A stretch of DNA of 44,798 bases from Prevotella sp. UBA2756 (GCA_002353205.1 DEJE01000023.1:25701-70498), one strand, 5' to 3'. Positions 1 to 8,877 are shown, counted from the first letter of the stretch. The notes: generated by a model from the letters alone, not told the origin. Program-made: numbers and translations.

Positions 1-71
1 CGGCAATACTTCTTCTTCTTCGTGTCGATAGAAGGAGCTGTGAGATAACGGATTTCAGACTGTTCTGCCAT
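1..71 (-). CDS. rpsR: 30S ribosomal protein S18, 5' end only
   Basis: The gene runs off the left edge of the window; only the first 23 or so codons are present. The N-terminal translation (MAEQSEIRYLTAPSIDTKKK, then YC) matches the S18 N-terminus of Bacteroidetes, including the lysine run before Tyr-Cys. It starts 2 nt after the rpsF stop codon, so the two are translated from one mRNA, and the purine-rich end of rpsF (AGAAGAGGAGG) supplies a ribosome binding site. S18 binds S6 on the platform of the small ribosomal subunit, which fits the rpsF-rpsR pairing. The start is ATG at 71..69. Confidence 0.9.
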   Translation of the reverse strand, partial: MAEQSEIRYLTAPSIDTKKKKYC

Positions 72-73
72 GA

Positions 74-424
74 TTATGCCTCCTCTTCTACTTTTTTGCC
101 AAGCTTGGCACGACGCTTCTCGGCGTACAGTGCAGCATACTTGTCGAGTTTAACGGTCATGAAGCGGATTACCTTCTCGTCGCGACGGTAACCAGTCTCC
201 AATGTCTTGATCACTTCAGGCTCAGCCTTGAACTCCATCAGGAAATAGAAACCCGTGGATTTCTTCTCAATAGCATAAGCCATCTTCTTGAGTCCCCAGG
301 CCTCTTCGTTCACAATCTCGGCACCATTGTCGGTGAGAATCTTCTTGAACTTAGCGACCGTTTCCTTTGTCTGTTCGTCAGACAAAACGGGAGTCAGGAT
401 GAAAACGGTTTCGTACTGATTCAT
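74..424 (-). CDS. rpsF: 30S ribosomal protein S6
   Basis: A 116-residue protein of normal S6 length. It begins MNQYETVFILTP and holds the family segments around EEAWGLKKMAYAIEKK and the FYFLMEF beta strand, followed by a charged tail rich in Glu. S6 binds 16S rRNA as a heterodimer with S18 on the subunit platform. It is first in the operon with rpsR, which follows after 2 nt. A Bacteroidetes -7 element (TACCTTTG) lies about 57 nt upstream, giving a leader of roughly 50 nt. No good Shine-Dalgarno is seen, as is usual for this phylum. Identity is certain from sequence alone. Confidence 0.98.
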   Translation of the reverse strand: MNQYETVFILTPVLSDEQTKETVAKFKKILTDNGAEIVNEEAWGLKKMAYAIEKKSTGFYFLMEFKAEPEVIKTLETGYRRDEKVIRFMTVKLDKYAALYAEKRRAKLGKKVEEEA

Positions 425-480
425 TTGTTTTGATTGATAATTAATTGATTAAATAAACTTACTGCTTCGAAAAGCGGGTG

Positions 481-488
481 CAAAGGTA
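481..488 (-). promoter_or_regulatory. -7 element of the rpsF-rpsR promoter
   Basis: TACCTTTG on the minus strand is a perfect match to the Bacteroidetes -7 consensus TAnnTTTG. No clear TTTG -33 box is seen at the expected spacing. The predicted transcript starts near 474. Confidence 0.6.
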
Positions 489-579
489 CGAAATAATAAT
501 GAATTACGAGTATTTTTTTAAGAATAATTTCATTCTTTCCTGCCAAAAACATGTTTTAGGATGAAAAAAACTGGCGGAA

Positions 580-1935
580 TCACGTATCTTCAGCACTTCT
601 GAGAGCATTTTTCAGCTGTAACAATTCGTTCTTCAGATACTTTTCAGCCATCATCATCTTATGTTGATAGTCCAAGAATGACAACGCTGAAGGACATGTG
701 TTCATTCCAAATAAAAACATAAGACCTCCCATGCCTGTGAGTTCCTTCTTTTGTGAAAGATGAGTTTCCTTCTTTAACGGAACGACAAAACCACCAGATT
801 TCAGATTTGTAATATGCATATAAGATAAAACCTGGTATATATCCTCTCTTTGTATCTTTCCCCATTCATCACAAATCTTATACTTTGCGTCGAGCACCAT
901 GTCAGGACTCACGAAGTCAGGGTAACACCAACCAGTCTTGTCAGTAAACAGACATATATGCCCAATCCTTTCTCTGTTTCTTGGATGCTGAAAGCCAATA
1001 CCAGATAGGAATGTGTTCAGATATTCTTCCCATAGCCAGGCACCATCGAATAGCACTCCATAGATTTCATCATCGTCTCGCCCATATTTCATTTCGTCCT
1101 GACGAAGTATCTGCAAGCATAGCTGTTGCAAGGGGCGGTACTCACTATAATAGGGGTGGCTAACGGGACGCAGATTCTGATGAATGACCCTAAGTCGCTC
1201 GTTACGGTTGTAAGAAGGTGTAGCTTGGCAGATGGTTTTCACTGCATCTGCCGTATCATCGTCGTTACGCAGGATGTTCCCAGAATACTTGTGGTGCGAG
1301 ATGTATTCGATAGTGTGGCGAATTAACTGCGTCAGGTGATTGTCCTGTGCATACTCTCGAGTGGTATAAGCAATGCTTCCTGCAAAAGGGATGTTCTGCC
1401 GGATGTGTCGTGAAATGTCTATGTGCCCCTTCACGTTGGCATCATTATACTGACGCTTCTGGTATTCCCTGTACAAGCCTTGCCGCATGGCCTGTTTCAG
1501 GAATGTTGGGAACAAGTAGATCAAAAAGTCGAAGATGCTCTCTTCATCTGCATTGAATTGCAGGTCGAACAGATTGACAGCAAACACCTTTTGCAGCATG
1601 TAGTGCAGGAAATAATCTTTCTCGTCCTGCGCAAAGCGCGAGCTGATGCTGACCTTGGTATCAGCGCAACCGATGAAGCCCATGATATTACCAGTGATGA
1701 TTGTTGGTATGGACTTGTAATCTCCGCCCTTAACCTCAAAGATATGGGCGTCGCCAATCTTATCCCCATAAACATCTAAGTCTTGTGGGAATATCAACAA
1801 ATTTGGATGCTCCTTACGGCACAGGTCAGCAATAGAAGGCTCTGCCAGTTTCTTTAGCGTATCAAGGTGGCGAAGCTCCGTCTCAGTCAAACGCCGTTCA
1901 GAGTTATCCTTCGTCTGTATGGGCTGACTGCTCAT
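580..1935 (-). CDS. mcrC: McrC-like nuclease subunit of a McrBC restriction system
   Basis: A 451-residue protein. The C-terminal third carries a PD-(D/E)xK nuclease signature: WCYPDFVSPDMVLDAKYK at about residues 340-357 gives the Asp and the D-A-K triad, followed by the Q-x-x-Y-like QREDIYQVLSYM. The N-terminal part (FPQDLDVYGDKI, then FIGCADTKVSISSRFA) resembles the beta-rich McrC domain. In known systems McrC is the endonuclease that is activated by the McrB GTPase ring and cuts DNA carrying modified cytosines. Its ATG lies inside the end of the upstream mcrB-like gene (32 nt overlap), so the two are translationally coupled. The next gene on the same strand is rpsF, about 155 bp away with its own promoter. 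Family assignment is strong; the target modification is unknown. Confidence 0.9.
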   Translation of the reverse strand: MSSQPIQTKDNSERRLTETELRHLDTLKKLAEPSIADLCRKEHPNLLIFPQDLDVYGDKIGDAHIFEVKGGDYKSIPTIITGNIMGFIGCADTKVSISSRFAQDEKDYFLHYMLQKVFAVNLFDLQFNADEESIFDFLIYLFPTFLKQAMRQGLYREYQKRQYNDANVKGHIDISRHIRQNIPFAGSIAYTTREYAQDNHLTQLIRHTIEYISHHKYSGNILRNDDDTADAVKTICQATPSYNRNERLRVIHQNLRPVSHPYYSEYRPLQQLCLQILRQDEMKYGRDDDEIYGVLFDGAWLWEEYLNTFLSGIGFQHPRNRERIGHICLFTDKTGWCYPDFVSPDMVLDAKYKICDEWGKIQREDIYQVLSYMHITNLKSGGFVVPLKKETHLSQKKELTGMGGLMFLFGMNTCPSALSFLDYQHKMMMAEKYLKNELLQLKNALRSAEDT

Positions 1936-4639
1936 TGAAGTTCGTATTGTTGTATGCCTTGTTCAACTTCTCTAATAATTCCTTTGCCCTGCGATTACCG
2001 CGCAGGTATTCAAAGAGCAAGCCTTTCAGGTGGTTTTCCCACAGGCAATCAAACGGATGGGCTGTTTCTTTATAGTCGAGATACTTCCTGAAATAAGCTG
2101 CACCAATCTGATAAGCCTCATCCAAGCCTTCCGTCTCGGTAATGGCTTTATTCAGGTTGAACATTCTTGCCTTTATTTCATCTTTGACGAGAGCGAACTC
2201 CGAATCATTTTCTATCATGTTAGCATAGCTTTCCGCCGCTGTCACCTCCTGCCAAGCAAAACGGCGCCGCATAGCAAAGTCCATGCTCTCCACAGAGCGG
2301 TCGATGTCGTTCATTGTGCCGATAATATATACATTCTCAGGGACATAGAAACCATCTTTGAACACATCGCCCTCTTCTATCATATTCTGGTACTGCGTGT
2401 TTACCTTGCCCTTATCACCTCTGTAACCTGGGTCAATGGAGAAGAACAACTCACCGAATATCTTAGAGATTTCACCACGGTTGATTTCGTCGATGATGAA
2501 GACAAATACCTTGTCCTTTCCTTTGAATGTGCCTTTATCATCATCAAGGTGGTAATGTTCTCTCAGATAACTTATTATTATTTCGCAATGCTTGGCATAC
2601 CAATTACTTTTATTCACTTTTGTGTAAAAGCTCTTCACTAAGCTTTTGCTTATTGGTGTCCTATCTATGCGCATGACAGAATCATTATCAACAGAAACTG
2701 CGAATGAATGACTTCGAGGTCTGTCAAAAATTAGCTCTTTCTGAGATTCTTGTAGGTCTTTCTTAAATGATTCAAACGCGTCATCGAAAGAGACCTCATC
2801 ACTATTTACATAGCTTTTTAGTTGATAAGAAGCTGCGTTTTCACACAATTCTTTAAAAACTCCATTTCGTCTTTCAAAACCCACGATTCCATTATCGTTC
2901 ACTTTCGGCCTCAATCCCTCTACGAAGTCTGTGTAGTCATACGACGGATGGAACTGCACGAAACTCACTTCGGCATTCATTTCCTTTGCAATGGCCTTTG
3001 CCATAAAGGTCTTTCCTGTTCCAGGCGCACCCGTCAGAATCAGGTTCTTGTTGGCCTCTAAGAGGTCGATATATTTCTGGTATTTCGATTCCATAATAAC
3101 TTCGGTATTAATGTCCAACAATTCTTTAATGTGCAGTGCCTGTTCATCAGTTGTTCCTTGGAAGAACAGGCTGTTTCCCATTTCTTCATTTTGCTTGGGT
3201 ATTTTCAGGAAATAACGCCATTGCACCGTCCTGCTCATTGGGTTCTCATTAGATTCATTTACCATACAATCAGACGTGATGACTCCCCAACCGTGGAGCA
3301 AGTGATACTGCTTGCCATTCCCTTTTTTCGGTTCAAAGACGACAACGACATCGCCAACATTCACTTCATTGATAAACGACCAATAGGCATCGGGGATTTT
3401 CAAATCGCCATTGCCGACGTCTTTCTGATAGGCTTTGCGCAGTGCGTTTCGCGACTGGTAAACCGTGAAGTCCTTGATAGTCTTAGCAGAAGACCCTATC
3501 TCCAGTGTGTCCTGAAAGTCAGACAGGTAGGTTTTGCTCCACAACCATACGCGTTGCTTCTGCGGGAACATCAGATTGCGGATATAGCCCATAGCATCAG
3601 GAAACTCTATCAATAATATCCAAAGAATATCCTGGGCAAGTAGCAAAGAACTTTTTTCACGTCCCTGGAGGGAAGGAGCGACCAATTGAAGGAGCGTTTC
3701 GTCTGTAGAAGTCAAGCTGTTCAGCGGCTTCAGCAATTCTAAGAAATGCTCGTAGCACAGTCCTGCCGTCTTTGTCTTTTCTCCAAGATATTTACAAAAC
3801 AATGTGTAGACATCATATTTGTAAATGGTATGTTTTTGAGGGTTCGCGCATGTCAGAATGACAGATGCTGCTCGTTCATCGTTGGCTTTGCTGTTAAACC
3901 CCGTCGACGGCAGCAACATTTTCACCTTTTCCTTGTACTCAGCCAAACGATCAATCAAAGGTTGACGTTCATCCGTAAGATTCTCCAATGCTTCCTTCAG
4001 CTCAGAAGGATGATTGTCAACAAGATATTTCAATGCTTTGTTGTCTCTTGCTGCGTCTATTAGGTTCCTGAAACCTCCCAGTTTTGAATTGCTTGGATGT
4101 GCGACGTGGTCTCTGACTATGTCAAAAGGCGACTTTCCTTTGCTAACAGTGATCAAATCCCACTTGTAAATCTCAGACCAGTTATCATCATCGATGGCAA
4201 CTTCCTTGCGCACATCTTTATATCGATCAACAAGATTCCAGTACAGATAGTCGCGGATGGCCTCTACCAATTCAGGGCGTAGTTGCCATTCAAAAGTCCC
4301 CTCGCTTCCCTTTGGTAGGTCTTTTCCTTCACACATCGGAATAATCCAAAAGCATGGCGTGCCGTCGGGGCGCACCACATGAAAACGGTTGAGACGATTC
4401 TGTACAAACCGTCCGAGCTCCCTGATATTGGCATTCAACTTTTGCGCATTGCCGCCCATTACATTGCTCACCGCGGTACAAGAACCACGATGAGCAGGAT
4501 AATAATAGAACTTCAGCAAAGCATTCAGATACTCTTCTGGCATTGCTTCGTCTTTTAGCAGGCCGGCCCATTCTTCTCTGCTTATTCCAATGTCGCACGA
4601 ATAGACATCGCCCTGCTGTACTACCTTTATCTTCTCCAT
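1904..4639 (-). CDS. mcrB: McrB-like AAA+ GTPase with EVE-like reader region
   Basis: A 911-residue motor subunit of the McrBC pair. The AAA+ core is C-terminal: Walker A GAPGTGKT (537-544), Walker B FVFIIDEINRGE (about 712-723), the McrB signature MNDIDRS (776-782; MNxxDRS in the family) and the arginine motif RRRF (791-794). Two other modules precede it. Residues 1-130 resemble a head domain seen in several restriction ATPases (EEWAGLL ... FYYYPAH ... FWIIPM). Residues about 420-480 resemble an EVE/PUA-type modified-base reader (VGDVVVVFEP ... LLHGWGVITSD). The region between is helical and unassigned. In known systems McrB recognises modified DNA, hydrolyses GTP and drives McrC. No methyltransferase lies nearby, as expected for a modification-dependent enzyme. 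The head and EVE calls are by eye only. Confidence 0.9.
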   Translation of the reverse strand: MEKIKVVQQGDVYSCDIGISREEWAGLLKDEAMPEEYLNALLKFYYYPAHRGSCTAVSNVMGGNAQKLNANIRELGRFVQNRLNRFHVVRPDGTPCFWIIPMCEGKDLPKGSEGTFEWQLRPELVEAIRDYLYWNLVDRYKDVRKEVAIDDDNWSEIYKWDLITVSKGKSPFDIVRDHVAHPSNSKLGGFRNLIDAARDNKALKYLVDNHPSELKEALENLTDERQPLIDRLAEYKEKVKMLLPSTGFNSKANDERAASVILTCANPQKHTIYKYDVYTLFCKYLGEKTKTAGLCYEHFLELLKPLNSLTSTDETLLQLVAPSLQGREKSSLLLAQDILWILLIEFPDAMGYIRNLMFPQKQRVWLWSKTYLSDFQDTLEIGSSAKTIKDFTVYQSRNALRKAYQKDVGNGDLKIPDAYWSFINEVNVGDVVVVFEPKKGNGKQYHLLHGWGVITSDCMVNESNENPMSRTVQWRYFLKIPKQNEEMGNSLFFQGTTDEQALHIKELLDINTEVIMESKYQKYIDLLEANKNLILTGAPGTGKTFMAKAIAKEMNAEVSFVQFHPSYDYTDFVEGLRPKVNDNGIVGFERRNGVFKELCENAASYQLKSYVNSDEVSFDDAFESFKKDLQESQKELIFDRPRSHSFAVSVDNDSVMRIDRTPISKSLVKSFYTKVNKSNWYAKHCEIIISYLREHYHLDDDKGTFKGKDKVFVFIIDEINRGEISKIFGELFFSIDPGYRGDKGKVNTQYQNMIEEGDVFKDGFYVPENVYIIGTMNDIDRSVESMDFAMRRRFAWQEVTAAESYANMIENDSEFALVKDEIKARMFNLNKAITETEGLDEAYQIGAAYFRKYLDYKETAHPFDCLWENHLKGLLFEYLRGNRRAKELLEKLNKAYNNTNFNEQSAHTDEG

Positions 4640-4763
4640 TTTCCCTTTTTTCGATTATGATTGTTAATTTGTTTTTCAATACCGACCGAAAAGAGTCGAT
4701 ATTTAGTTTTTGTTCTTTTGTATCGGAAGAAATGTTTTTCGAATGAAAAAGCAAACGTCGGGA

Positions 4764-5228
4764 CTACTTAATGGCCTGCGGACGTGCTTTCTTCCGTTTT
4801 GAACGATAGACAAACAGAAGGACAACGCCGACGACCAGCGGGACCGAGCCTGCGAAAGCGATGACCAGACCAAAGGCGCCGCCGATGGGGAAGCCGACGT
4901 AGAGGTCGGAAGGAAAGTTGGGTTGCTGCAGCAGACTGTCGGTCAGGGCGTCGTACAACACTGTGTCACCCTCTTCCCATGCCTTTTCCTGCCTGACGGT
5001 CAGGTCGCGGCGGTGGGCGTTGATGGCGGCCGAATCGGCATAGTAAGCCTCCAGTTTAGCTTCATTCTCCTTCAGGTGCTCTTCGTGGGAATCCATTGAG
5101 ATCCACGCGATAAGCAGACCGAAGAGCACCAGCAACGCTCCTGCTACCGTGAGCAGGATTCCCGACAAGAGCAGACAGCGCCCGCCTGACGGGCGGGTGA
5201 CCGACGGTGATGATTGTTGTTGGTTCAT
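4764..5228 (-). CDS. Hypothetical two-TM membrane protein
   Basis: A 154-residue protein of no recognised family. A Ser/Pro-rich start is followed by a hydrophobic segment at about residues 19-44 (LLLSGILLTVAGALLVLFGL), a charged soluble stretch rich in Glu, Ala and Asp (about 47-105), a second hydrophobic segment (about 110-140) and a basic tail (YRSKRKKARPQ). The basic tail suggests cytoplasmic ends with the charged loop outside, but this is inference. It begins 63 nt after the end of the EF-G-like gene and just beyond that gene's terminator hairpin, so it may be read mainly by read-through. No promoter was found. It ends about 125 bp before mcrB. Confidence 0.7.
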   Translation of the reverse strand: MNQQQSSPSVTRPSGGRCLLLSGILLTVAGALLVLFGLLIAWISMDSHEEHLKENEAKLEAYYADSAAINAHRRDLTVRQEKAWEEGDTVLYDALTDSLLQQPNFPSDLYVGFPIGGAFGLVIAFAGSVPLVVGVVLLFVYRSKRKKARPQAIK

Positions 5229-5235
5229 GGCTGAT

Positions 5236-5275
5236 AAAGAAAAAGCAGGAACGCATCTGATGATACGTCCCTGCT
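5236..5275 (-). terminator. Rho-independent terminator of the EF-G paralogue
   Basis: A 10-bp stem (5244-5253 with 5266-5275, one G-U pair in the minus-strand RNA) and 12-nt loop, followed on the minus strand by TTTTTCTTT. It lies 17 nt past the stop of the gene ending at 5292. Confidence 0.75.
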
Positions 5276-5291
5276 ATGATCGTGTTTCGGA

Positions 5292-7451
5292 TTATTCTTC
5301 TTCCTTCGACTCGGCCTCGTGCTCCTTGATGAGCTGGTTCTGAATGTCGGTCGGCACAAGCTCGTAGCTGGCAAACTTCGTCGAGAACGAAGCACGGCCA
5401 CCCGTGAGCGAGCTCAGTGCGATGGAGTAGCTGGCAAGCTCCTTGAGAGGAATCTTGGCAGAGAGTTTCTGATAGCCAGCCTCGCTGTCCATACCCATGA
5501 TGAGGGCGCGGCGGCCCTGCAGATCGCTCATCACGTCGCCCATATAGTCTGCAGGCACCAGCACTTCAAGGTCGTAGATAGGCTCCAGAATCTTCGGTCC
5601 GGCCTCGCGGAAGGCAGCGCTGAAGGCGTTGCGGGCTGCGAGCATGAACGAAAGTTCGTTAGAGTCAACCGGGTGCATCTTACCATCGTAGACGATGACA
5701 CGGACGTCGCGGGCGTAGGAACCTGTGAGCGGTCCGCGCTCCATACGCTCCTGAATACCCTTGAGGATGGCGGGCATGAAACGTGCGTCGATGGCGCCTC
5801 CGACCACAGAGTTGATGAAGACGAGCTTTCCGCCCCACTCCAGGTCGATTTCCTGCTTGCCCTTGATGTTCATCTTGAACTCCTGACCGTTGATATTGAA
5901 CGATGTGGGATCCTCCATACCCTCGGTGTAGGGCTCGATGATGAGGTGCACCTCACCGAACTGTCCGGCACCACCCGACTGTTTCTTGTGACGATAGTCG
6001 GCGCGGGCCATCTTCGTGATCGTCTCACGATAAGGAATCTTCGGCTCCAGATATTCAATCTGAATCTTTTCATTGTTCTCCATGCGCCATTTCAGCGTGC
6101 GCAGGTGGAATTCGCCCTGTCCGTGAACGATGATCTGGCGCAGTTCTTTCGACTGCTCCACCACCCACGTCGGGTCTTCCTGACGCATCTTGTTCAGCGC
6201 GTTCATCATCTTCTCGGTCTCGCTCTCGTTGACGGCCTTGATGGCACGCGAATATTTCGAGTTGGGATACTTGATGAAGTCGAACTTCCAGTCAATATCC
6301 TTGCCGTTAAGCGTGTTGCCTGTCTTCACGTCCTTCAGCTTCACCGTGCAGCCGATATCGCCAGCATTGAGCTGATCCACCACCACGCGGTTGGCACCGG
6401 CGCAGGCATACAGTGTTCCGATGCGCTCTTTCGAGCCACGGTCGGCATTGGTCAGGTCGTCGCCGCTCTTCACGCTGCCGCTCATCACCTTGAAATAGCT
6501 CACTTCACCGATGTGCGGCTCAACGCCCGTTTTGAAGAAATAGAGCGAAGTGGGACCTGCTGTGTCGGGAGCTATCTCTTCTCCAGCGGTGTTCTTCACC
6601 TTCGGCATCTCGCTGACGAAGGGCACCACATTGCCCAGGAACTCCATCAGACGGCGCACGCCCATGTCCTTGCCTCCGCAGACGCAGAAGACGGGGAAGA
6701 TGCTGCGCGTGACGAGCCCCTTGCGGATGCCTTCGCGCATCTCGTCCTCGCTGAGGTCCTCGGTCTCGAAGAACTTCTCCATCAGCGCGTCGTCGCCTGC
6801 AGCAGCCGCTTCTACGAGAGCTGCTTTCATCTCCTTAGCCTTGTCGATCTGGTCGGCAGGAATATCTTCAATGATGGGAGCACCGCCTTCGGGCTTCCAC
6901 GAATACTTCTTCATCAGCAGTACGTCGATCACCGAGTTGAAGCCAGCTCCCGTTGCGATGGGATACTGCACGGGCACGCAGTTCGGTCCGTACACTTCGC
7001 GCAGGTTATGCAGGATTTGGTCGAAGTCGCAGTTGTCACGATCGAGCTGATTCACGAGGAAGATGACCGGCTTGCCCAGCTTCTCGGTGTTGCGGAAAGC
7101 GTTCATCGTGCCCACCTCGGGACCATACTGTCCGTTAATGAGGATGATGGCCTGGTCAGTAACGTTCAATGCCGTGATGGCACCGCCCACGAAGTCGTCG
7201 CTGCCCGGGCAGTCGATGATGTTGAGCTTCTTCCCGTTCCATTCCACATGGAACACCGTTGAGAATACGCTGTAGCCGTATTCCTGCTCCACGGGGAAGT
7301 AGTCGCTCACCGTGTTCTTTGCCTCCACTGAACCGCGGCGCTTGATGACGCCACTTTCAAATAGCATACTCTCGGCAAGAGTGGTCTTGCCGCTACCCGC
7401 ACTGCCAAGCAATGCAATGTTCTTGATTTCGTTAGTTTGATATACTTTCAT
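5292..7451 (-). CDS. fusA2: EF-G2-type translation elongation factor with altered GTPase motifs
   Basis: A 719-residue protein with the whole EF-G architecture: G domain, domain II, and domains III-V with the domain IV block YRHKKQSGGAGQFGEV. The G domain is not canonical. The P-loop is GSAGSGKTT (16-24) where EF-G has GHIDAGKTT. G3 is DCPGSDDF (80-87) in place of DTPGHVDF, so the catalytic His is Ser84. G4 is NQLD (134-137) rather than NKMD. From published work, Bacteroides carries a second EF-G (EF-G2) that supports translocation with little or no GTPase activity and is important during carbon limitation; I infer this is the same type. It stands apart from ribosomal protein and tufA genes, unlike housekeeping fusA, and is single-gene: own start, terminator at its end, hemW divergent. 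Family certain, subfamily likely. Confidence 0.88.
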   Translation of the reverse strand: MKVYQTNEIKNIALLGSAGSGKTTLAESMLFESGVIKRRGSVEAKNTVSDYFPVEQEYGYSVFSTVFHVEWNGKKLNIIDCPGSDDFVGGAITALNVTDQAIILINGQYGPEVGTMNAFRNTEKLGKPVIFLVNQLDRDNCDFDQILHNLREVYGPNCVPVQYPIATGAGFNSVIDVLLMKKYSWKPEGGAPIIEDIPADQIDKAKEMKAALVEAAAAGDDALMEKFFETEDLSEDEMREGIRKGLVTRSIFPVFCVCGGKDMGVRRLMEFLGNVVPFVSEMPKVKNTAGEEIAPDTAGPTSLYFFKTGVEPHIGEVSYFKVMSGSVKSGDDLTNADRGSKERIGTLYACAGANRVVVDQLNAGDIGCTVKLKDVKTGNTLNGKDIDWKFDFIKYPNSKYSRAIKAVNESETEKMMNALNKMRQEDPTWVVEQSKELRQIIVHGQGEFHLRTLKWRMENNEKIQIEYLEPKIPYRETITKMARADYRHKKQSGGAGQFGEVHLIIEPYTEGMEDPTSFNINGQEFKMNIKGKQEIDLEWGGKLVFINSVVGGAIDARFMPAILKGIQERMERGPLTGSYARDVRVIVYDGKMHPVDSNELSFMLAARNAFSAAFREAGPKILEPIYDLEVLVPADYMGDVMSDLQGRRALIMGMDSEAGYQKLSAKIPLKELASYSIALSSLTGGRASFSTKFASYELVPTDIQNQLIKEHEAESKEEE

Positions 7452-7473
7452 ATCTTTAAGATTAAGTTATACT

Positions 7474-7481
7474 CGAATTTA
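7474..7481 (-). promoter_or_regulatory. Possible -7 element for fusA2
   Basis: TAAATTCG on the minus strand differs at one base from TAnnTTTG and sits 22 nt before the ATG. There is no -33 match at standard spacing, which could mean an activator-dependent promoter or a wrong call. Confidence 0.3.
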
Positions 7482-7538
7482 ATGGGGACTAAGTTACGGC
7501 TTTTTGCCAAAACGACAAAAGAAAACGGCAAAAAGGTG

Positions 7539-7567
7539 TTGTTTTTTTAAACTTATTAGTAATTTTG
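7539..7567 (+). promoter_or_regulatory. hemW promoter, which also decides the start codon
   Basis: TTG at 7539-7541 and TAATTTTG at 7560-7567 with an 18-bp spacer match the Bacteroidetes consensus. Transcription should begin near 7574, so upstream in-frame starts such as 7504 would not be in the mRNA. Confidence 0.65.
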
Positions 7568-7584
7568 TGGCAAAAAACGAGCAA

Positions 7585-8751
7585 ATGACAGGTCTTTACC
7601 TACATATTCCGTTCTGTAAAAGACGTTGCATCTACTGTGGTTTCTACTCCACGGTGCGCCATAACCTCATGCGACCTTACGTGGATGGCATGATCAGGGA
7701 AATGTCCCTGCGCCCGCTGCCCGCCAATGAGGCGGTCGGCACCATCTATCTTGGCGGCGGAACGCCGTCGCAGCTCCCCTCCGACCTGCTCGCCGAACTC
7801 TTCTATAATATATATAAGGTGTACAGGGTGGCCGACAAAGCCGAGGTGACCATGGAATGCAACCCCGACGATGTTGACGACGACTTCGTGGCTGCGCTCG
7901 CCGACCTGCCTGTCAACCGCATCAGCATGGGTGCACAGACTTTCTCCGACCAACGTCTGCGGTTCCTCCATCGTCGACACACAGCCCGACAGGTGGGTGA
8001 AGCCGTGGAACGACTGCGCAGGGGCGGCATCGGCAACATCAGCATCGACCTGATGTTCGGTTTCCCCGGCGAGACATTGGCTGAATGGGAGAATGACATT
8101 GCTGCAGCCACGTCGCTCGGTGTGGAACATATCTCGGCCTACTCGCTGATGTACGAGGAAGGCACACCGCTCTATGATCGCAAGATGAAAGATCCTCGGC
8201 TCCACATCGTCGATGAGGAGACGGAACGCCAGATGTATGAAACGCTCATCGACCGACTGACCGCCGCAGGCTTCGAGCACTACGAAATCAGTAACTTCGC
8301 ACGCTTCGGCGACACAACAGAACCTGACCGACAGACAAAAGCCAACAGCTGGCGCAGCCAACACAACAGCAGCTACTGGAACGGCACGCCATATATAGGA
8401 ATTGGTGCGGCAGCCCACAGCTACGATATCCGCACCCGATCGTGGAACGTTGCCGACATCGACCTTTACATCAGTCGGTTACTTAGCGGAAACCTGCCAG
8501 TGGAGGGGTCGGAAATCATCGATGAAGCGACCCGCTACAACGACATCGTCACCACAGCCCTTCGAACACGCGACGGAATCGACCTCAGCATCCTCCCCTC
8601 CAGCGCCACCGACTTTCGCAGTTACCTCCTGAGCAACGCTGAGACGCACCTGCGCAGTGGGATGCTACAGATAACCAACGGTCGAATCCACCTCACCCGA
8701 CAAGGTCTGTTCGTGAGCGACGACATCATGAGCGACCTCATCTATGTGTAA
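7585..8751 (+). CDS. hemW: HemW-like radical SAM protein (heme chaperone, CPO3-like)
   Basis: 388 residues from the chosen ATG. The radical SAM motif C-x3-C-x2-C is at Cys11, Cys15 and Cys18 (LHIPFCKRRCIYCGF). After it come the HemW blocks GTIYLGGGTPSQL, ECNPDD, RISMGAQTF and IGIGAAAHSY. The extra Cys just after the cluster motif in true HemN-type coproporphyrinogen dehydrogenases is missing (G-F here), which points to HemW, a heme-binding chaperone, and not to HemN. The frame is open 81 nt further upstream, but those codons lie before or inside the promoter and are not conserved. The start MTGLYLHIPF aligns with the family N-terminus. It is divergent from fusA2 and separated by 150 bp from the next gene. 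Confidence 0.9.
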   Translation: MTGLYLHIPFCKRRCIYCGFYSTVRHNLMRPYVDGMIREMSLRPLPANEAVGTIYLGGGTPSQLPSDLLAELFYNIYKVYRVADKAEVTMECNPDDVDDDFVAALADLPVNRISMGAQTFSDQRLRFLHRRHTARQVGEAVERLRRGGIGNISIDLMFGFPGETLAEWENDIAAATSLGVEHISAYSLMYEEGTPLYDRKMKDPRLHIVDEETERQMYETLIDRLTAAGFEHYEISNFARFGDTTEPDRQTKANSWRSQHNSSYWNGTPYIGIGAAAHSYDIRTRSWNVADIDLYISRLLSGNLPVEGSEIIDEATRYNDIVTTALRTRDGIDLSILPSSATDFRSYLLSNAETHLRSGMLQITNGRIHLTRQGLFVSDDIMSDLIYV

Positions 8752-8877
8752 CCGAGAGCATCCGACGCCAGCAGCTGCAGCGTTGCGATGGTGCAAGAAC
8801 GTCCGGGAATCGCCTTCTTTTGTCGTTCATCGAAGAAAAAAACGCTGATAGAAACAAGTGTTTCAGATATTTTTTTG

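Noticed and set aside
425..480. S6:S18 autoregulatory leader motif before rpsF
   Set aside because: A small GCTT/AAGC hairpin with a CCG nearby sits at the predicted transcript start, so it would be cut off; the rest of the leader is unstructured AT-rich sequence.
659..865. Small open frames within mcrC
   Set aside because: They are shadows of the mcrC frame with no promoter or conserved features.
4329..4754. Minus-strand open frame (141 codons) overlapping the start of mcrB
   Set aside because: It lies in another frame over the conserved mcrB N-terminus and has no recognisable domain.
5319..7262. Long plus-strand open frame (647 codons) antisense to the EF-G paralogue
   Set aside because: Its translation is a low-complexity His/Val/Leu/Asp mix typical of the complement of a GC-rich gene, with no domain. 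The EF-G frame is clearly the gene.
7504..7584. Extended N-terminus for hemW
   Set aside because: It lies in or before the promoter, is very basic and hydrophobic without family similarity, and the family N-terminus matches ATG 7585.
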